Assembly (NCBI RefSeq): GCF_029105185.1
Contig: NZ_JAFMZK010000001.1
Location: forward strand, 310,001 to 374,000
Reading direction: 5' to 3'
DNA from: Aliiroseovarius sp. Z3
GTDB taxonomy: Bacteria > Pseudomonadota > Alphaproteobacteria > Rhodobacterales > Rhodobacteraceae
DNA: 64,000 nt
The position numbers and the translations under genes are program-made. Below the pieces are notes generated by a model. That model was not told the DNA's origin and made no database searches. It saw only the letters and a program-made list of their open reading frames with translations. Each line of letters begins with the position of its first letter. Within the stretch, counting starts at the first letter, position 1. Below, one piece after another: positions 46,125 to 54,784 of this stretch.

Positions 46125-47429
46125 ATGAACAAGGTTAACCACCTACTTGAACGTGCGTTCCCCGAGCAGCGGCTTTTCCTGCGATCCGAGACGGGCACGC
46201 GATACATCCGACTGTCTCCGTTGACGCAAGCCCTTGGCTGGACAGGCTCGGCCGCGTTCATTGCATGGTCCATCATCGCCACCGCCGTTCTGTTGATGGA
46301 TTCCATCGGGTCCGGCAATATGCGCGATCAGGCGCAACGCGACAAACTTCTGTATGAACAACGGCTGCAAACCCTGTCCGAAGAACGCGACGCCCGCGCC
46401 GCCGAAGCAGCAGCCGCACAGGAACGGTTTAACCTCGCCCTCAGCGAAATCTCGGAGATGCAGAGCGAGTTGCTGGCATCCGAAGAGCGCCGCAAAGAAT
46501 TTGAAACTGGCATCGGTGTGATCCAATCCACCTTGCGTCGCACCATGGGCGAACGTGACGATGCCAAGGACAGCCTTGAAACGATGCTGGCCGCTGCGCA
46601 GGACGAGCAAACGACAGGTGGGTCAGGTGTTGCCCCGGCCCAAACCGATGCCACACTGGCCTTTCTGACATCAGAGCTGACGCGCACCGCAGCCGAACGC
46701 GATCTGGTGGCGCAAAACGCAGTTGAAGCCGAACGGTTTGCACAGGATATGCTTTACGAAGCCCGCCTGCGCGATGAACGCAATGATCAGATCTTCCGCC
46801 AGCTTGAAGATGCCGTGACCATCTCGCTGGAGCCGCTGGACAAGATGTTCGCCAAATCCGGCATGTCGGTCGATCACATCCTCGATCAGGTCCGCCGTGG
46901 CTATTCCGGTCAGGGTGGCCCGCTGACACCGATGATCCTGTCAACGCGTGGACAAGGCCCGGATCCTGACGCAGAACGCGCCAACAACATCCTGAGCGAG
47001 CTGGACAAGATGAACCTGTATCGCATCGCCGCTCAGAAAATGCCGTTCGGAATGCCGGTCAAATCCAACTTCCGGTTTACGTCGGGCTTTGGATCGCGCT
47101 GGGGCCGCATGCACAATGGTACGGATTTCGCGGCCCCTATTGGCACCCCTGTCTATGCGCCAGCAGATGGTGTCGTGGTCAGCGCCTCGTGGAGCTCGGG
47201 CTATGGACGGCTTATCAAGATCCAACACGAGTTTGGTATCGAAACGCGATATGCCCATCTTTCGCGCATGAACGTGCAAAAAGGACAAAGGGTCTCGCGC
47301 GGGGATAGAATTGGTGATATTGGAAACTCCGGGCGGTCGACCGGACCGCATCTTCACTACGAGGTGCGCGTCGGCGGCAAGCCCATCAACCCGATGGTCT
47401 ATATCAAGGCAGCAAAAGATGTTCTCTAA
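46125..47429 (+). CDS. M23-family (LytM) peptidase with coiled coil
   Basis: A 434-residue inner-membrane protein facing the periplasm. After one membrane segment (GSAAFIAWSIIATAVLLM, about residues 40-57) comes a long coiled coil rich in Glu, Arg and Ala (about 70-220), then a C-terminal LytM/M23 domain (about 320-425) with the metal motifs HNGTDFAAPIGTPV and HLHYEV, and SWSSGYGRLIKIQHEF. All zinc ligands appear intact, so it can cut peptidoglycan cross-links, unlike inactive EnvC-type regulators. The bactofilin gene starts inside its last codons. The start at 46125 lacks a strong ribosome site; TTG at 46110 is possible. Confidence 0.9.
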   Translation: MNKVNHLLERAFPEQRLFLRSETGTRYIRLSPLTQALGWTGSAAFIAWSIIATAVLLMDSIGSGNMRDQAQRDKLLYEQRLQTLSEERDARAAEAAAAQERFNLALSEISEMQSELLASEERRKEFETGIGVIQSTLRRTMGERDDAKDSLETMLAAAQDEQTTGGSGVAPAQTDATLAFLTSELTRTAAERDLVAQNAVEAERFAQDMLYEARLRDERNDQIFRQLEDAVTISLEPLDKMFAKSGMSVDHILDQVRRGYSGQGGPLTPMILSTRGQGPDPDAERANNILSELDKMNLYRIAAQKMPFGMPVKSNFRFTSGFGSRWGRMHNGTDFAAPIGTPVYAPADGVVVSASWSSGYGRLIKIQHEFGIETRYAHLSRMNVQKGQRVSRGDRIGDIGNSGRSTGPHLHYEVRVGGKPINPMVYIKAAKDVL

Positions 47430-47931
47430 AAGCAGGATCAATGAACCCGGCCCCAAAGCCGGTGACAAGGAAACCAAAACCGAGGCGAAGACCGACAAGC
47501 CCGCATCTTCGGCCCCGGCCGTTCCGCCCGCACCTTCGTCGGCTGCCCCAAAGGTCAAGCCGCCCGCATCCACCCTGTCCTCGGACCTGGTGATCAAGGG
47601 CGACATCAAGTCGACCGGCGATATCCTGGTCGAAGGCACCGTCGAAGGCGACATTCGCGCCCACCAGCTGACCATTGGCGAAACCGCCACGGTCAAAGGC
47701 GAAGTCATCGGCGATGACGTTGTGATCAATGGCCGCATCATTGGCCGCCTGCGCGGCCTGAAAGTGCGCCTGACCTCGTCGGCGCGTGTGGAAGGCGACA
47801 TTATCCACAAGACCATTGCCATTGAAAGCGGTGCGCATTTCGAAGGCTCTGTGCAGCGTCAGGATGATCCGCTGGGCGGCGCAAAACCCGCGCCGCAAGC
47901 CCCGGCCGCGCCGAAATCCGACAACGGCTGA
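47419..47931 (+). CDS. bactofilin
   Basis: A 170-residue protein with a central bactofilin (DUF583) beta-helix of about 100 residues, built from repeats such as VEGTVEGDI, VKGEVIGDDVVING, VEGDIIHKTIAIE, and disordered, proline- and alanine-rich ends. Bactofilins form nucleotide-free cytoskeletal filaments that position peptidoglycan enzymes. Its ATG at 47419 overlaps the end of the M23 peptidase gene by 11 bases, so both proteins are made together; bactofilin-M23 pairs direct cell shape in other bacteria. A 10-bp hairpin follows. Confidence 0.92.
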   Translation: MFSKSRINEPGPKAGDKETKTEAKTDKPASSAPAVPPAPSSAAPKVKPPASTLSSDLVIKGDIKSTGDILVEGTVEGDIRAHQLTIGETATVKGEVIGDDVVINGRIIGRLRGLKVRLTSSARVEGDIIHKTIAIESGAHFEGSVQRQDDPLGGAKPAPQAPAAPKSDNG

Positions 47932-47955
47932 CCCGGTTCACAAACCGGAACGAAC

Positions 47956-47978
47956 AAGGCCGCCCATTGGGCGGCCTT
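47956..47978. terminator. hairpin between bactofilin and DUF2189 genes
   Basis: AAGGCCGCCC and GGGCGGCCTT form a perfect 10-bp stem with a 3-base loop, between convergent genes. The T-run is weak on both strands. Confidence 0.65.
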
Positions 47979-48021
47979 CATGTTTTGGGGCTGTGTTGGT
48001 TCAAAGCGCCCCACAACCTGT

Positions 48022-48810
48022 TCAGGCGTCAAAGCTCATAACGCGCCGGTACAGATGCCAGGTCGCATGTCCCAGAACCGGCAGAACCACGAACAACCCC
48101 AGAAAAAACGGCAACATTCCGATCAGCATCAGACCAGAGATGATAACGCCCCAGCTTACCATCGGCAGCAGGTTTTGCAGGACGGACTGGAACGAATAGA
48201 TCATTGCAGTAATGAAATCCAGTTCACGGTCCAGAAGCAGCGGCAAACTGGTCACGGTCAGCGAGAACAAGCAGAAGGCCAGCACGGTCCCGACCACCGT
48301 GCCCACCGTCAGCATCGTGATGCCATTGCGGTTCAACAGTGCATCCTGCCAGTTCGAGGTAATGTTGGTCAGCGGCTCAAGCCCCATGAAGATCGCGAAG
48401 ACAAGATGCGCGACGAAGACCCAGAACATGAAGATCATGATGATCACCATGGCGATGGACGGAAACTGCCGATCCTTCTGGTTGAACACGACCCCCAACA
48501 CCTGCGCCCAGTCCAGCGGCTCTCCGGCCTCCAGGCGTCGGCTGACCTCGTACAAACCGACCGCAAGGAACGGGGCAAGCAGCGGAAACCCAAGGGCGAC
48601 CGGAATGATCCAGTAGCTTTGTTCCAGAACATCCAGCTGAAGGTAAATCACGATCCCCATAATCACGTAGAACCCGGCGAAAAACAGGCCAAAGCCCGGC
48701 GCACGCACGAAATCTCGCACCCCTGCCTTCAGCGACGAAACGATATCGTCAAATCCGATGGTTTCGATATTCGGCGGCGCAGAAGCCTCCAAATGAGTTG
48801 AATCAGACAT
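48022..48810 (-). CDS. DUF2189 family membrane protein
   Basis: A 262-residue integral membrane protein with about six hydrophobic segments; first helix GLFFAGFYVIMGIVIYL, last GMLPFFLGLFVVLPVLGHATWHLYRRV. The N-terminal IGFDDIVSSLKAGVRDFVRAP (two pieces: IGFDDIVSSLKAG, RDFVRAPGFGLFF) and the HATWHLYRRV end are typical of DUF2189. Function unknown. AGGTGAT precedes the ATG. It is divergent from the MltB-like gene with a 213-base promoter region that holds a repeated 14-mer. Confidence 0.85.
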   Translation of the reverse strand: MSDSTHLEASAPPNIETIGFDDIVSSLKAGVRDFVRAPGFGLFFAGFYVIMGIVIYLQLDVLEQSYWIIPVALGFPLLAPFLAVGLYEVSRRLEAGEPLDWAQVLGVVFNQKDRQFPSIAMVIIMIFMFWVFVAHLVFAIFMGLEPLTNITSNWQDALLNRNGITMLTVGTVVGTVLAFCLFSLTVTSLPLLLDRELDFITAMIYSFQSVLQNLLPMVSWGVIISGLMLIGMLPFFLGLFVVLPVLGHATWHLYRRVMSFDA

Positions 48811-48826
48811 ATCACCTCCATGCGCC

Positions 48827-48909
48827 TGTTAATTTTTGTTTTCGCGCGTGGTGAGAGTTTTGCGACTTACACGCAATCCGTCAAGTTTCTGAATGTGTTA
48901 ATTTCTGTT
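48827..48909. repeat. 14-bp direct repeat in the DUF2189/mltB promoter region
   Basis: TGTTAATTTTTGTT (48827-48840) and TGTTAATTTCTGTT (48896-48909) match at 13 of 14 positions and stand 69 bp apart between two divergent genes. They may bind a shared regulator. Confidence 0.45.
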
Positions 48910-49023
48910 ACCATGCCGAGAGTTAACACCGCGCACCCTCAGAATCCGGGTCATGCAAGCAAAGCCTTTACCAACAAGGCAAAAGTCATACTATTAAGAG
49001 GTCCGAACGAAGGAACTTTCTTT

Positions 49024-49827
49024 ATGTCTATTTTCAGAACGCTTACCGCTGCTGGTTTCATCCTTACATTGAGCACAGGCATCACGCTTGGGGCCACTTG
49101 CGGCAACAATGCCAGTGGATTTGAAAGCTGGAAGGCTGCGTTTGCCAAAGACGCCAAGGCCGCCGGGGTTGGGCAACGTGGGCTGCAGGCGCTGGCCACC
49201 GCAAAATATTCCACCGCGACCATCCGTGCGGATCGCAACCAGAAATCGTTCAAATACTCGTTGTCGAAATTCATGCAGGTGCGCGGGGCTGATACGATTG
49301 TGGCGCAGGGGCGCAAGCGCAAGGCGGGCAATCCGGGGTTCTATCAATCGCTGGAAAAGCACTTTGGCGTGCCTGCGGGCGTCCTGTTGGCCATTCATGG
49401 GATGGAGACAGGGTTTGGCGGCTTCATGGGGGACACGCCCGTCGTGTCCGCAATCACCACGTTGGCCTATGATTGCCGTAGGCCAAATTTTTTCACGCCT
49501 CACGCCATCGGGGCGCTGAAGCTGGTGGACCGTGGAACAATCACTGCCAACACGCGCGGTGCCAAGCACGGCGAGCTGGGGCATACGCAATTCCTGCCGG
49601 GCAACGCTTTCAATTACGGCGTGGACGCGTCAGGGGATGGCCGGGTCGACCTTTACAACCTTGCCGACGCACTGGCGTCGACCGCGAATTTTCTGCGCAA
49701 GAAGGGTTGGAAGCCCGGCAAAGGCTATCAACAGGGCCAGACCAATTACCGGGTGATCAAGGAATGGAACGCGGCCAGCGTCTATCAGCAGGCCATTGCA
49801 ATCATGGCCGCGCGGATCGACGGCTGA
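49024..49827 (+). CDS. MltB-type lytic murein transglycosylase
   Basis: A 267-residue periplasmic enzyme with signal peptide (MSIFRTLTAAGFILTLSTGITLGA). The SLT_2/MltB domain has FYQSLEKHFGVPAGVLLAIHGMETGFGG with the catalytic glutamate in METGFG near residue 128, and the conserved GHTQFLPGNAFNYGVD and GDGRVDLYNLADALASTANFL (in pieces: GDGRVDLYNL, DALASTANFL). It cuts the glycan strand and forms 1,6-anhydro-MurNAc ends. No lipobox is seen in the signal, so it is soluble. The start follows GAAGGAA. Downstream come two strong hairpins. Confidence 0.87.
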   Translation: MSIFRTLTAAGFILTLSTGITLGATCGNNASGFESWKAAFAKDAKAAGVGQRGLQALATAKYSTATIRADRNQKSFKYSLSKFMQVRGADTIVAQGRKRKAGNPGFYQSLEKHFGVPAGVLLAIHGMETGFGGFMGDTPVVSAITTLAYDCRRPNFFTPHAIGALKLVDRGTITANTRGAKHGELGHTQFLPGNAFNYGVDASGDGRVDLYNLADALASTANFLRKKGWKPGKGYQQGQTNYRVIKEWNAASVYQQAIAIMAARIDG

Positions 49828-49832
49828 TAACA

Positions 49833-49875
49833 GCGTTTCGAGATCAAGCTGGATCACAGCTTGATTTCGAAACGC
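49833..49875. repeat. 19-bp stem-loop between mltB-like gene and prfB
   Basis: GCGTTTCGAGATCAAGCTG pairs with CAGCTTGATTTCGAAACGC with a 5-base loop; all 19 pairs form in RNA with one G-U. It begins six bases after the mltB-like stop. It looks like a dispersed palindromic unit or a transcript 3' end; there is no T-run. Confidence 0.65.
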
Positions 49876-49898
49876 CCACGACATCAATAGGGTCCGAC

Positions 49899-49939
49899 CG
49901 TTTCGAAGTATCTTTGTGCATCAACGACAAATCGAAACG
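49899..49939. repeat. second inverted repeat sharing the CGTTTCGA end
   Basis: CGTTTCGA (49899-49906) and TCGAAACG (49932-49939) enclose an inner TTTGT/ACAAA stem. The outer arms repeat the outer arms of the hairpin at 49833-49875. Confidence 0.5.
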
Positions 49940-49941
49940 CT

Positions 49942-50008
49942 TTAGTCGTCGGCATTTGCCGCTGATTAGTCGTCGGCATTCGCCGCTTATTAGTCGTCGG
50001 CATTCGCC
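49942..50008. repeat. 24-bp tandem repeat over the prfB stop codon
   Basis: The unit TTAGTCGTCGGCATTYGCC plus five to six further bases occurs three times with an exact period of 24 (49942, 49966, 49990). The third copy is the end of prfB, encoding ANADD and the stop; the other two repeat this end, stop codon included, downstream of the gene. Confidence 0.85.
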
Positions 50009-51117
50009 TCGGCGCGCGATTTGCCAGCCACATCCTGCGCCAGAACCGCGGCCATGAACGCGCCCAGATCACCGTCGAGCACCCCCTTGGTGTCCGAGGT
50101 TTCATGCCCCGTGCGCAGGTCCTTCACCATCTGATAGGGTTGCAGCACGTAAGACCGGATCTGGTTGCCCCACCCCGCGTCACCCTTGCTTTCATGGGCT
50201 TCGTTGATCGCGGCATTGCGGCGATCCAGTTCCATCTGATACAGCCGCGATTTCAGCGCCTTCATGGCAATGTCGCGGTTCTGGTGCTGGGACTTCTCGG
50301 AACTCGTGGTCACGATCCCGGTCGGGATGTGGGTGATCCGCACCGCCGAGTCGGTCGTGTTCACGTGCTGCCCGCCCGCGCCCGATGACCGATAGGTGTC
50401 GATGCGGATGTCAGACGGGTTCACCTCGATCTCGATATTATCGTCCACCACGGGATAGACCCAGACCGAGCTGAAAGACGTGTGCCGCTTCGCAGCCGAG
50501 TCATAGGGCGAAATCCGCACCAGCCGGTGCACGCCGCTTTCCGATTTCAGCCAGCCATAGGCATTGTGCCCCGAAATCTTATAGGCCGCAGATTTTATCC
50601 CCGCCTCGTCGCCCGCGCTTTCCGACTGAAGCTCGACCTTATAGCCCTGCTTTTCCGCCCAGCGGACATACATGCGCGCCAGCATTGACGCCCAGTCGCA
50701 GCTTTCCGTGCCGCCCGCACCGGCGTTGATTTCCAGAAACGTGTCATTGCTGTCGGCTTCACCGTCCAGCAGCGCCTCCAACTCGGCGGCGGCGGCTTTT
50801 TCGACCAGCTTGGCAATCGCGGTTTCGGCATCCGCAACAACCTCGGTGTCTTCTTCCATTTCGCCCAGTTCGATCAGGTCAATATTATCCTGAAGGTCCT
50901 GCGCCATAGCCTTGTAACTGTTGACGGAATCCAAAAGCGCCTGACGTTCGCGCATCAGCTTTTGCGCCCTGTCGGGATCGTTCCACAGATCCGGGTCTTC
51001 GGTCATCGCGTTGAATTCCTCCAACCGATGTTCCGCCGTGTCCCAACCGATCCGCTGACGCAACAGCGCCAGAGATTTCTCGATTGCGTCAACGTTGTTC
51101 TGAGCCTCTGCCCGCAT
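49990..51117 (-). CDS. prfB: peptide chain release factor 2
   Basis: RF2 ends translation at UAA and UGA. The protein has 375 residues in one uninterrupted frame, so the programmed +1 frameshift known in E. coli is absent. The GGQ motif is in [15 protein letters not shown] near residue 247. The stop-codon tripeptide, SPF in E. coli, reads SPY here ([15 protein letters not shown], about residue 202). PrmC for its methylation is encoded at 24 kb. The start at 51117 follows AAGGGA. Its 3' end is part of a 24-bp tandem repeat. Confidence 0.95.
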   Translation of the reverse strand: MRAEAQNNVDAIEKSLALLRQRIGWDTAEHRLEEFNAMTEDPDLWNDPDRAQKLMRERQALLDSVNSYKAMAQDLQDNIDLIELGEMEEDTEVVADAETAIAKLVEKAAAAELEALLDGEADSNDTFLEINAGAGGTESCDWASMLARMYVRWAEKQGYKVELQSESAGDEAGIKSAAYKISGHNAYGWLKSESGVHRLVRISPYDSAAKRHTSFSSVWVYPVVDDNIEIEVNPSDIRIDTYRSSGAGGQHVNTTDSAVRITHIPTGIVTTSSEKSQHQNRDIAMKALKSRLYQMELDRRNAAINEAHESKGDAGWGNQIRSYVLQPYQMVKDLRTGHETSDTKGVLDGDLGAFMAAVLAQDVAGKSRAEANADD

Positions 51118-51183
51118 GGGTGCGTCCCTTGTCCGAAAACCTGCCCCCCGCAATATCAACAGGGGCGCGGATGGGCAAGATGA

Positions 51184-51915
51184 TCAGTTGTTGGGTGCGG
51201 GTTCGACCATCCAGCTTTCGATTAACTTGCGGACGGCTTGGTCCTGGGCGATCCAGCGCTTCTCATAGTCAACAGACGAGCGAAACTCGTAGTCGACGAG
51301 CAGTCTGTCGCTGAACATGTAGCTGATCTTGCAGTAACCAAATCCACTGCAGCGCGCCAATATCGGGTTCCCGACGGGGCTTGTGTAGTGTTCCGGATAT
51401 TGGATTAGACCTGATGCAAAAGTGCGATCATCATATTCTTCGAACAACTGACCGGTTTTTGATTCGAGGCGTTTGAAGCCGAAGGGAATACCAGCCATTC
51501 GATCTTTAAATCTTTCCAGTGTTCTGAATGTCCCTTCTTCCATCGCTTCCCGCGAAATACCTCCGTCGAGTTCTAGCGATCGAACCATTTCCAGGTCACC
51601 AGGTTTGAAACCAATGGCACCCTGAAACTTACCTCTCATACCAGACCCGTAAACCTCACCGATTTCCATCGGTTCTTCCTGACACCTCAGGTCCCGCAGC
51701 CATATCCCGTTCTCACGCAATTGCGCATTCCATGACGCGGGATTGGGCAAGGCAAACTGCACTTCACCATCGTTGTCGTCGGTAGGTTCATAGACCTGAA
51801 GAACCACGTCCAGAGTTTCGCCATAGCAGGCGTTCTTGTCGGTTTCGGCAAGCGCGGCGATGATTGATCCGCCATACAGACCCACCGCGCCGATCATGGC
51901 CAATATCGGTTTCAT
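51184..51915 (-). CDS. secreted protein of unknown function
   Basis: A 243-residue protein with a signal peptide (MKPILAMIGAVGLYGGSIIAALA). The mature part is rich in charged and aromatic residues and has four cysteines (NACYGE, DLRCQEE, ARCSGFGYCKIS), which could form two disulfides. I recognise no domain. Its base composition is clearly lower in GC than the neighbouring genes, which may point to transfer. The start at 51915 follows GAGGTGA; ATG at 51930 adds five residues. It stands alone between prfB and aglK. Confidence 0.72.
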   Translation of the reverse strand: MKPILAMIGAVGLYGGSIIAALAETDKNACYGETLDVVLQVYEPTDDNDGEVQFALPNPASWNAQLRENGIWLRDLRCQEEPMEIGEVYGSGMRGKFQGAIGFKPGDLEMVRSLELDGGISREAMEEGTFRTLERFKDRMAGIPFGFKRLESKTGQLFEEYDDRTFASGLIQYPEHYTSPVGNPILARCSGFGYCKISYMFSDRLLVDYEFRSSVDYEKRWIAQDQAVRKLIESWMVEPAPNN

Positions 51916-52012
51916 CAAATCACCTCGCACAAACCTCGTGCGATTAGCCTAGGCCGGGCCGTGCCGCTCAATCAATGGTAGATCGGCACAGCGGATGATC
52001 GACGCGATCGCC

Positions 52013-53122
52013 TTACCCCCGCATCGTCACCCCGTCATGGAAGATTTGCAGCTTGGCGGGGTCGGCGGTCAGCTTCACCGTCTGCCCCTTCAAGTTGTCA
52101 TGGATGCCCGGCACCTTGGCGATCAGGTGGGTCTGGTTGGCGCTGTCCGCCCCCTCGCCCACCGACATTTTCGAGGGGATGTAGAGCAGCGTAACCTCTC
52201 CCAGTGCCTCGACGATCTCGACCGTGCCGGTGAAGATCGCCTCGCCCTCGGTTTGCACAAAATCCTCGGGCCGCACGCCAAGGTTCACGACCTTGCCCAT
52301 ATCGGCGTCGGTGGTGGCAATGTCGGTGCGCGCGACGCCGCCCGCGTCCAGCGTCACCTCGGTCCGGGCGCCCGTTGTGGTGATCTTGCCCGGCAGAAGG
52401 TTCATGGCGGGCGAGCCGATGAACTGCGCCACGAACTCGGTGCGGGGACGTTCGTAAAGCTCCAACGGGCTGCCCACCTGTGCGATGCCCTTATTGGCTA
52501 AGACCACAATCCGGTCGGCCAGCGTCATCGCCTCGACCTGATCATGGGTCACATAGATCATCGTGCTGTCCGGCATCGCCTCTTTCAGCTGCGAAATCTC
52601 GATCCGTGTGGCGACACGCAGCGCGGCGTCAAGGTTCGAAAGTGGTTCATCAAACAGGTAAACCTTGGGGTCGCGCACAATGGCTCGCCCGATGGCGACA
52701 CGCTGACGTTGCCCGCCTGACAGCGCCTTGGGCAGACGGTCCAGATAAGGATCCAGTTGCAACGCCTTGGCCGCTTTGTCGACAGCCGCATCAATCTCGG
52801 CTTTCGGTTTCTTGGCGATGTTCAGCGCGAAGGCCATGTTGTCGCGGACCGTCATATGCGGATAAAGCGCATAGGATTGGAACACCATGGCAATGCCGCG
52901 CTGGCTGGGTGGGATGTCATTCACCACATCACCATCAATCGTCAACGTGCCATCGGTGATCTTTTCCAGCCCCGCGATCATACGCAGGAGCGTGGACTTG
53001 CCACAGCCCGAGGGGCCGACAAACACGATCAACTCGCCCGTCTTGATATCAAGGTTGATATCCCCCAACACATTCACATTGCCGTAGTTTTTCACGACAT
53101 CCGTCAATTTCAGATCGGCCAT
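52013..53122 (-). CDS. aglK: alpha-glucoside ABC transporter ATP-binding protein
   Basis: The ATPase of the alpha-glucoside importer, 369 residues, MalK/UgpC type. Walker A GPSGCGKSTLLRMI (about residues 36-49), signature LSGGQRQRVAIGRA (about 134-147), Walker B VYLFDEPLSNLD, and a C-terminal TOBE regulatory domain are present. Its ATG directly follows the aglA stop (TAAATG). It is the last gene of aglEFGAK; the order equals that of the Sinorhizobium agl operon. Such ATPases can serve more than one sugar importer. Confidence 0.92.
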   Translation of the reverse strand: MADLKLTDVVKNYGNVNVLGDINLDIKTGELIVFVGPSGCGKSTLLRMIAGLEKITDGTLTIDGDVVNDIPPSQRGIAMVFQSYALYPHMTVRDNMAFALNIAKKPKAEIDAAVDKAAKALQLDPYLDRLPKALSGGQRQRVAIGRAIVRDPKVYLFDEPLSNLDAALRVATRIEISQLKEAMPDSTMIYVTHDQVEAMTLADRIVVLANKGIAQVGSPLELYERPRTEFVAQFIGSPAMNLLPGKITTTGARTEVTLDAGGVARTDIATTDADMGKVVNLGVRPEDFVQTEGEAIFTGTVEIVEALGEVTLLYIPSKMSVGEGADSANQTHLIAKVPGIHDNLKGQTVKLTADPAKLQIFHDGVTMRG

Positions 53123-54781
53123 TTACTTGTCCCCCTCGGGTTTCATCACCAGCGATTGCCACGCGCCAAGAACAAAGGGCGCGCCGCCTGTCACTGTGAG
53201 TTGTTCATCCTCGACCGATTGCCATTGCCCGTTGGGCAAAGTGACAGATTGGTCTGATCCGCCGATATTGAACACACATAGAAGCTGATCGTCCCCGAGC
53301 TGACGCAGGAAACGCAACGAGGTTCCTTCGACGTGCATGTCGTCCATCGTGCCCTTGGCCAATGCCGGGTTCATTCGACGCAATGCGATAGAACGGCGGT
53401 AATGGTGCAGGAGCGCATGCGTATCCTCCTCGGCCATGGCCACAGCGTGACGCAGGTGTTCGGGCGCGACGGGCAGCCAGGGCCTGGCGGCAGTGGTGAA
53501 ACCGCCCTGACTGTTTGAAGCCTCCCAAACCATTGGTGTGCGGCACCCATCCCGGCCCTTAAACTCGGGCCAGAATTCTATGCCATAGGGATCTTGCAGA
53601 TCTTCAAAGGCCAGTTCGGCCTCGGTCAGTCCCAATTCCTCGCCCTGATAAATACAGGCGGACCCGCGCAGACACATCAAAAGCGACACGAACAGTTTTT
53701 GCGCTTCTTCGGTCAACTTCCATCGGGTCGCGTGGCGCACGACATCATGGTTGGAATAGGCCCAGCACGCCCAGCCATCCTTTGCCACTTGTGCCACATG
53801 ATCCATCAGCGCCGCGATACCGGCCGCATCCGGTTGGTCGCCGGACAGCAATTCGAACGCGTAACACATCTGAACCAGATCATCATTGGCGGTATATTCA
53901 CCCATGATTTCCAACCCGCGTTGGGCATCGCCGACCTCACCGACAGCCGCCGCACAGTAAGGGTCCATCACCGCGCGCAATTTGCGCAGGAAATCCAACG
54001 TCTCGGGACGGTTTTTGTCATAGAGGTGCTCTTGATGGTTATAGGGATTAACCGCAGGCGCAATCGAGGTATTGCGCGCATCCGGCGGCAAGGCCGGATT
54101 ATCACGCAGCTCGGCGTCATGGGTATAAAAGTTGATGGTGTCCAGACGAAAGCCGTCCACGCCACGCTCCAACCAGAACCGCGCCACATCCAGCAATGCG
54201 TCTTGAACCGCGGGTTCGTGGAAGTTCAGGTCAGGTTGTGACTCAAGGAAGTTGTGCAGGAAATACTGGCAACGCCGTGCGTCCCACGTCCAGGCCGAGC
54301 CACCGAAAATCGACAACCAGTTGTTGGGTGGCGTGCCATCGGGTTTCGCATCGGCCCAGACATACCAATTGGCCTTTTCATTGTCGCGATCTGCGCGGCT
54401 TTCACCGAACCATGGATGCTCGTCGGAACTGTGACTCAGCACGAGGTCGATCATGACCTTCAGCCCCTGCCCATGCGCCGACCTTACCAACGTGTCAAAA
54501 TCTGCCAGCGTGCCGAACATCGGGTCAACATCGCAGTAATCGGCCACGTCATAGCCGAAATCCTTCATCGGCGAGGTGAAAAAAGGTGAGATCCAGATCG
54601 CATCGACGCCCAGCGACGCGACATAGGGCAAGCGGCGCGTGATCCCGCGCAGATCCCCGATCCCGTCTCCGTTGTCATCCTGAAAGCTGCGCGGATAGAT
54701 CTGATAGATCACCGCCCCGCGCCACCAGTCAGCCTGCTTTTCAAGATGGGTCATTTCGCGATTTATGACAGTTGCGTTCAT
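53123..54781 (-). CDS. aglA: alpha-glucosidase (GH13)
   Basis: A 552-residue cytoplasmic GH13 enzyme that hydrolyses sucrose, maltose, trehalose or similar alpha-glucosides after uptake. GH13 motifs are DLVLSHSSDEHPWF, GFRLDTINF with the nucleophile Asp, GEVGD with the acid/base Glu, and SNHDVVRH with the stabilising Asp. The start at 54781 (MNATVINREM) has GGAG-like TGAGGA just before it within the aglG stop; ATG at 54754 (MTHLEKQ) is an alternative. It lies within the importer operon. Confidence 0.94.
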   Translation of the reverse strand: MNATVINREMTHLEKQADWWRGAVIYQIYPRSFQDDNGDGIGDLRGITRRLPYVASLGVDAIWISPFFTSPMKDFGYDVADYCDVDPMFGTLADFDTLVRSAHGQGLKVMIDLVLSHSSDEHPWFGESRADRDNEKANWYVWADAKPDGTPPNNWLSIFGGSAWTWDARRCQYFLHNFLESQPDLNFHEPAVQDALLDVARFWLERGVDGFRLDTINFYTHDAELRDNPALPPDARNTSIAPAVNPYNHQEHLYDKNRPETLDFLRKLRAVMDPYCAAAVGEVGDAQRGLEIMGEYTANDDLVQMCYAFELLSGDQPDAAGIAALMDHVAQVAKDGWACWAYSNHDVVRHATRWKLTEEAQKLFVSLLMCLRGSACIYQGEELGLTEAELAFEDLQDPYGIEFWPEFKGRDGCRTPMVWEASNSQGGFTTAARPWLPVAPEHLRHAVAMAEEDTHALLHHYRRSIALRRMNPALAKGTMDDMHVEGTSLRFLRQLGDDQLLCVFNIGGSDQSVTLPNGQWQSVEDEQLTVTGGAPFVLGAWQSLVMKPEGDK

Positions 54782-54784
54782 TCC

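Noticed and set aside
49942-50008. A CRISPR-like array
   Set aside because: The 24-bp units are joined without spacers and derive from the prfB end; no cas gene is present.
50990-51117. Programmed +1 frameshift in prfB
   Set aside because: The frame is continuous from the start to the stop, with no in-frame TGA near codon 26.
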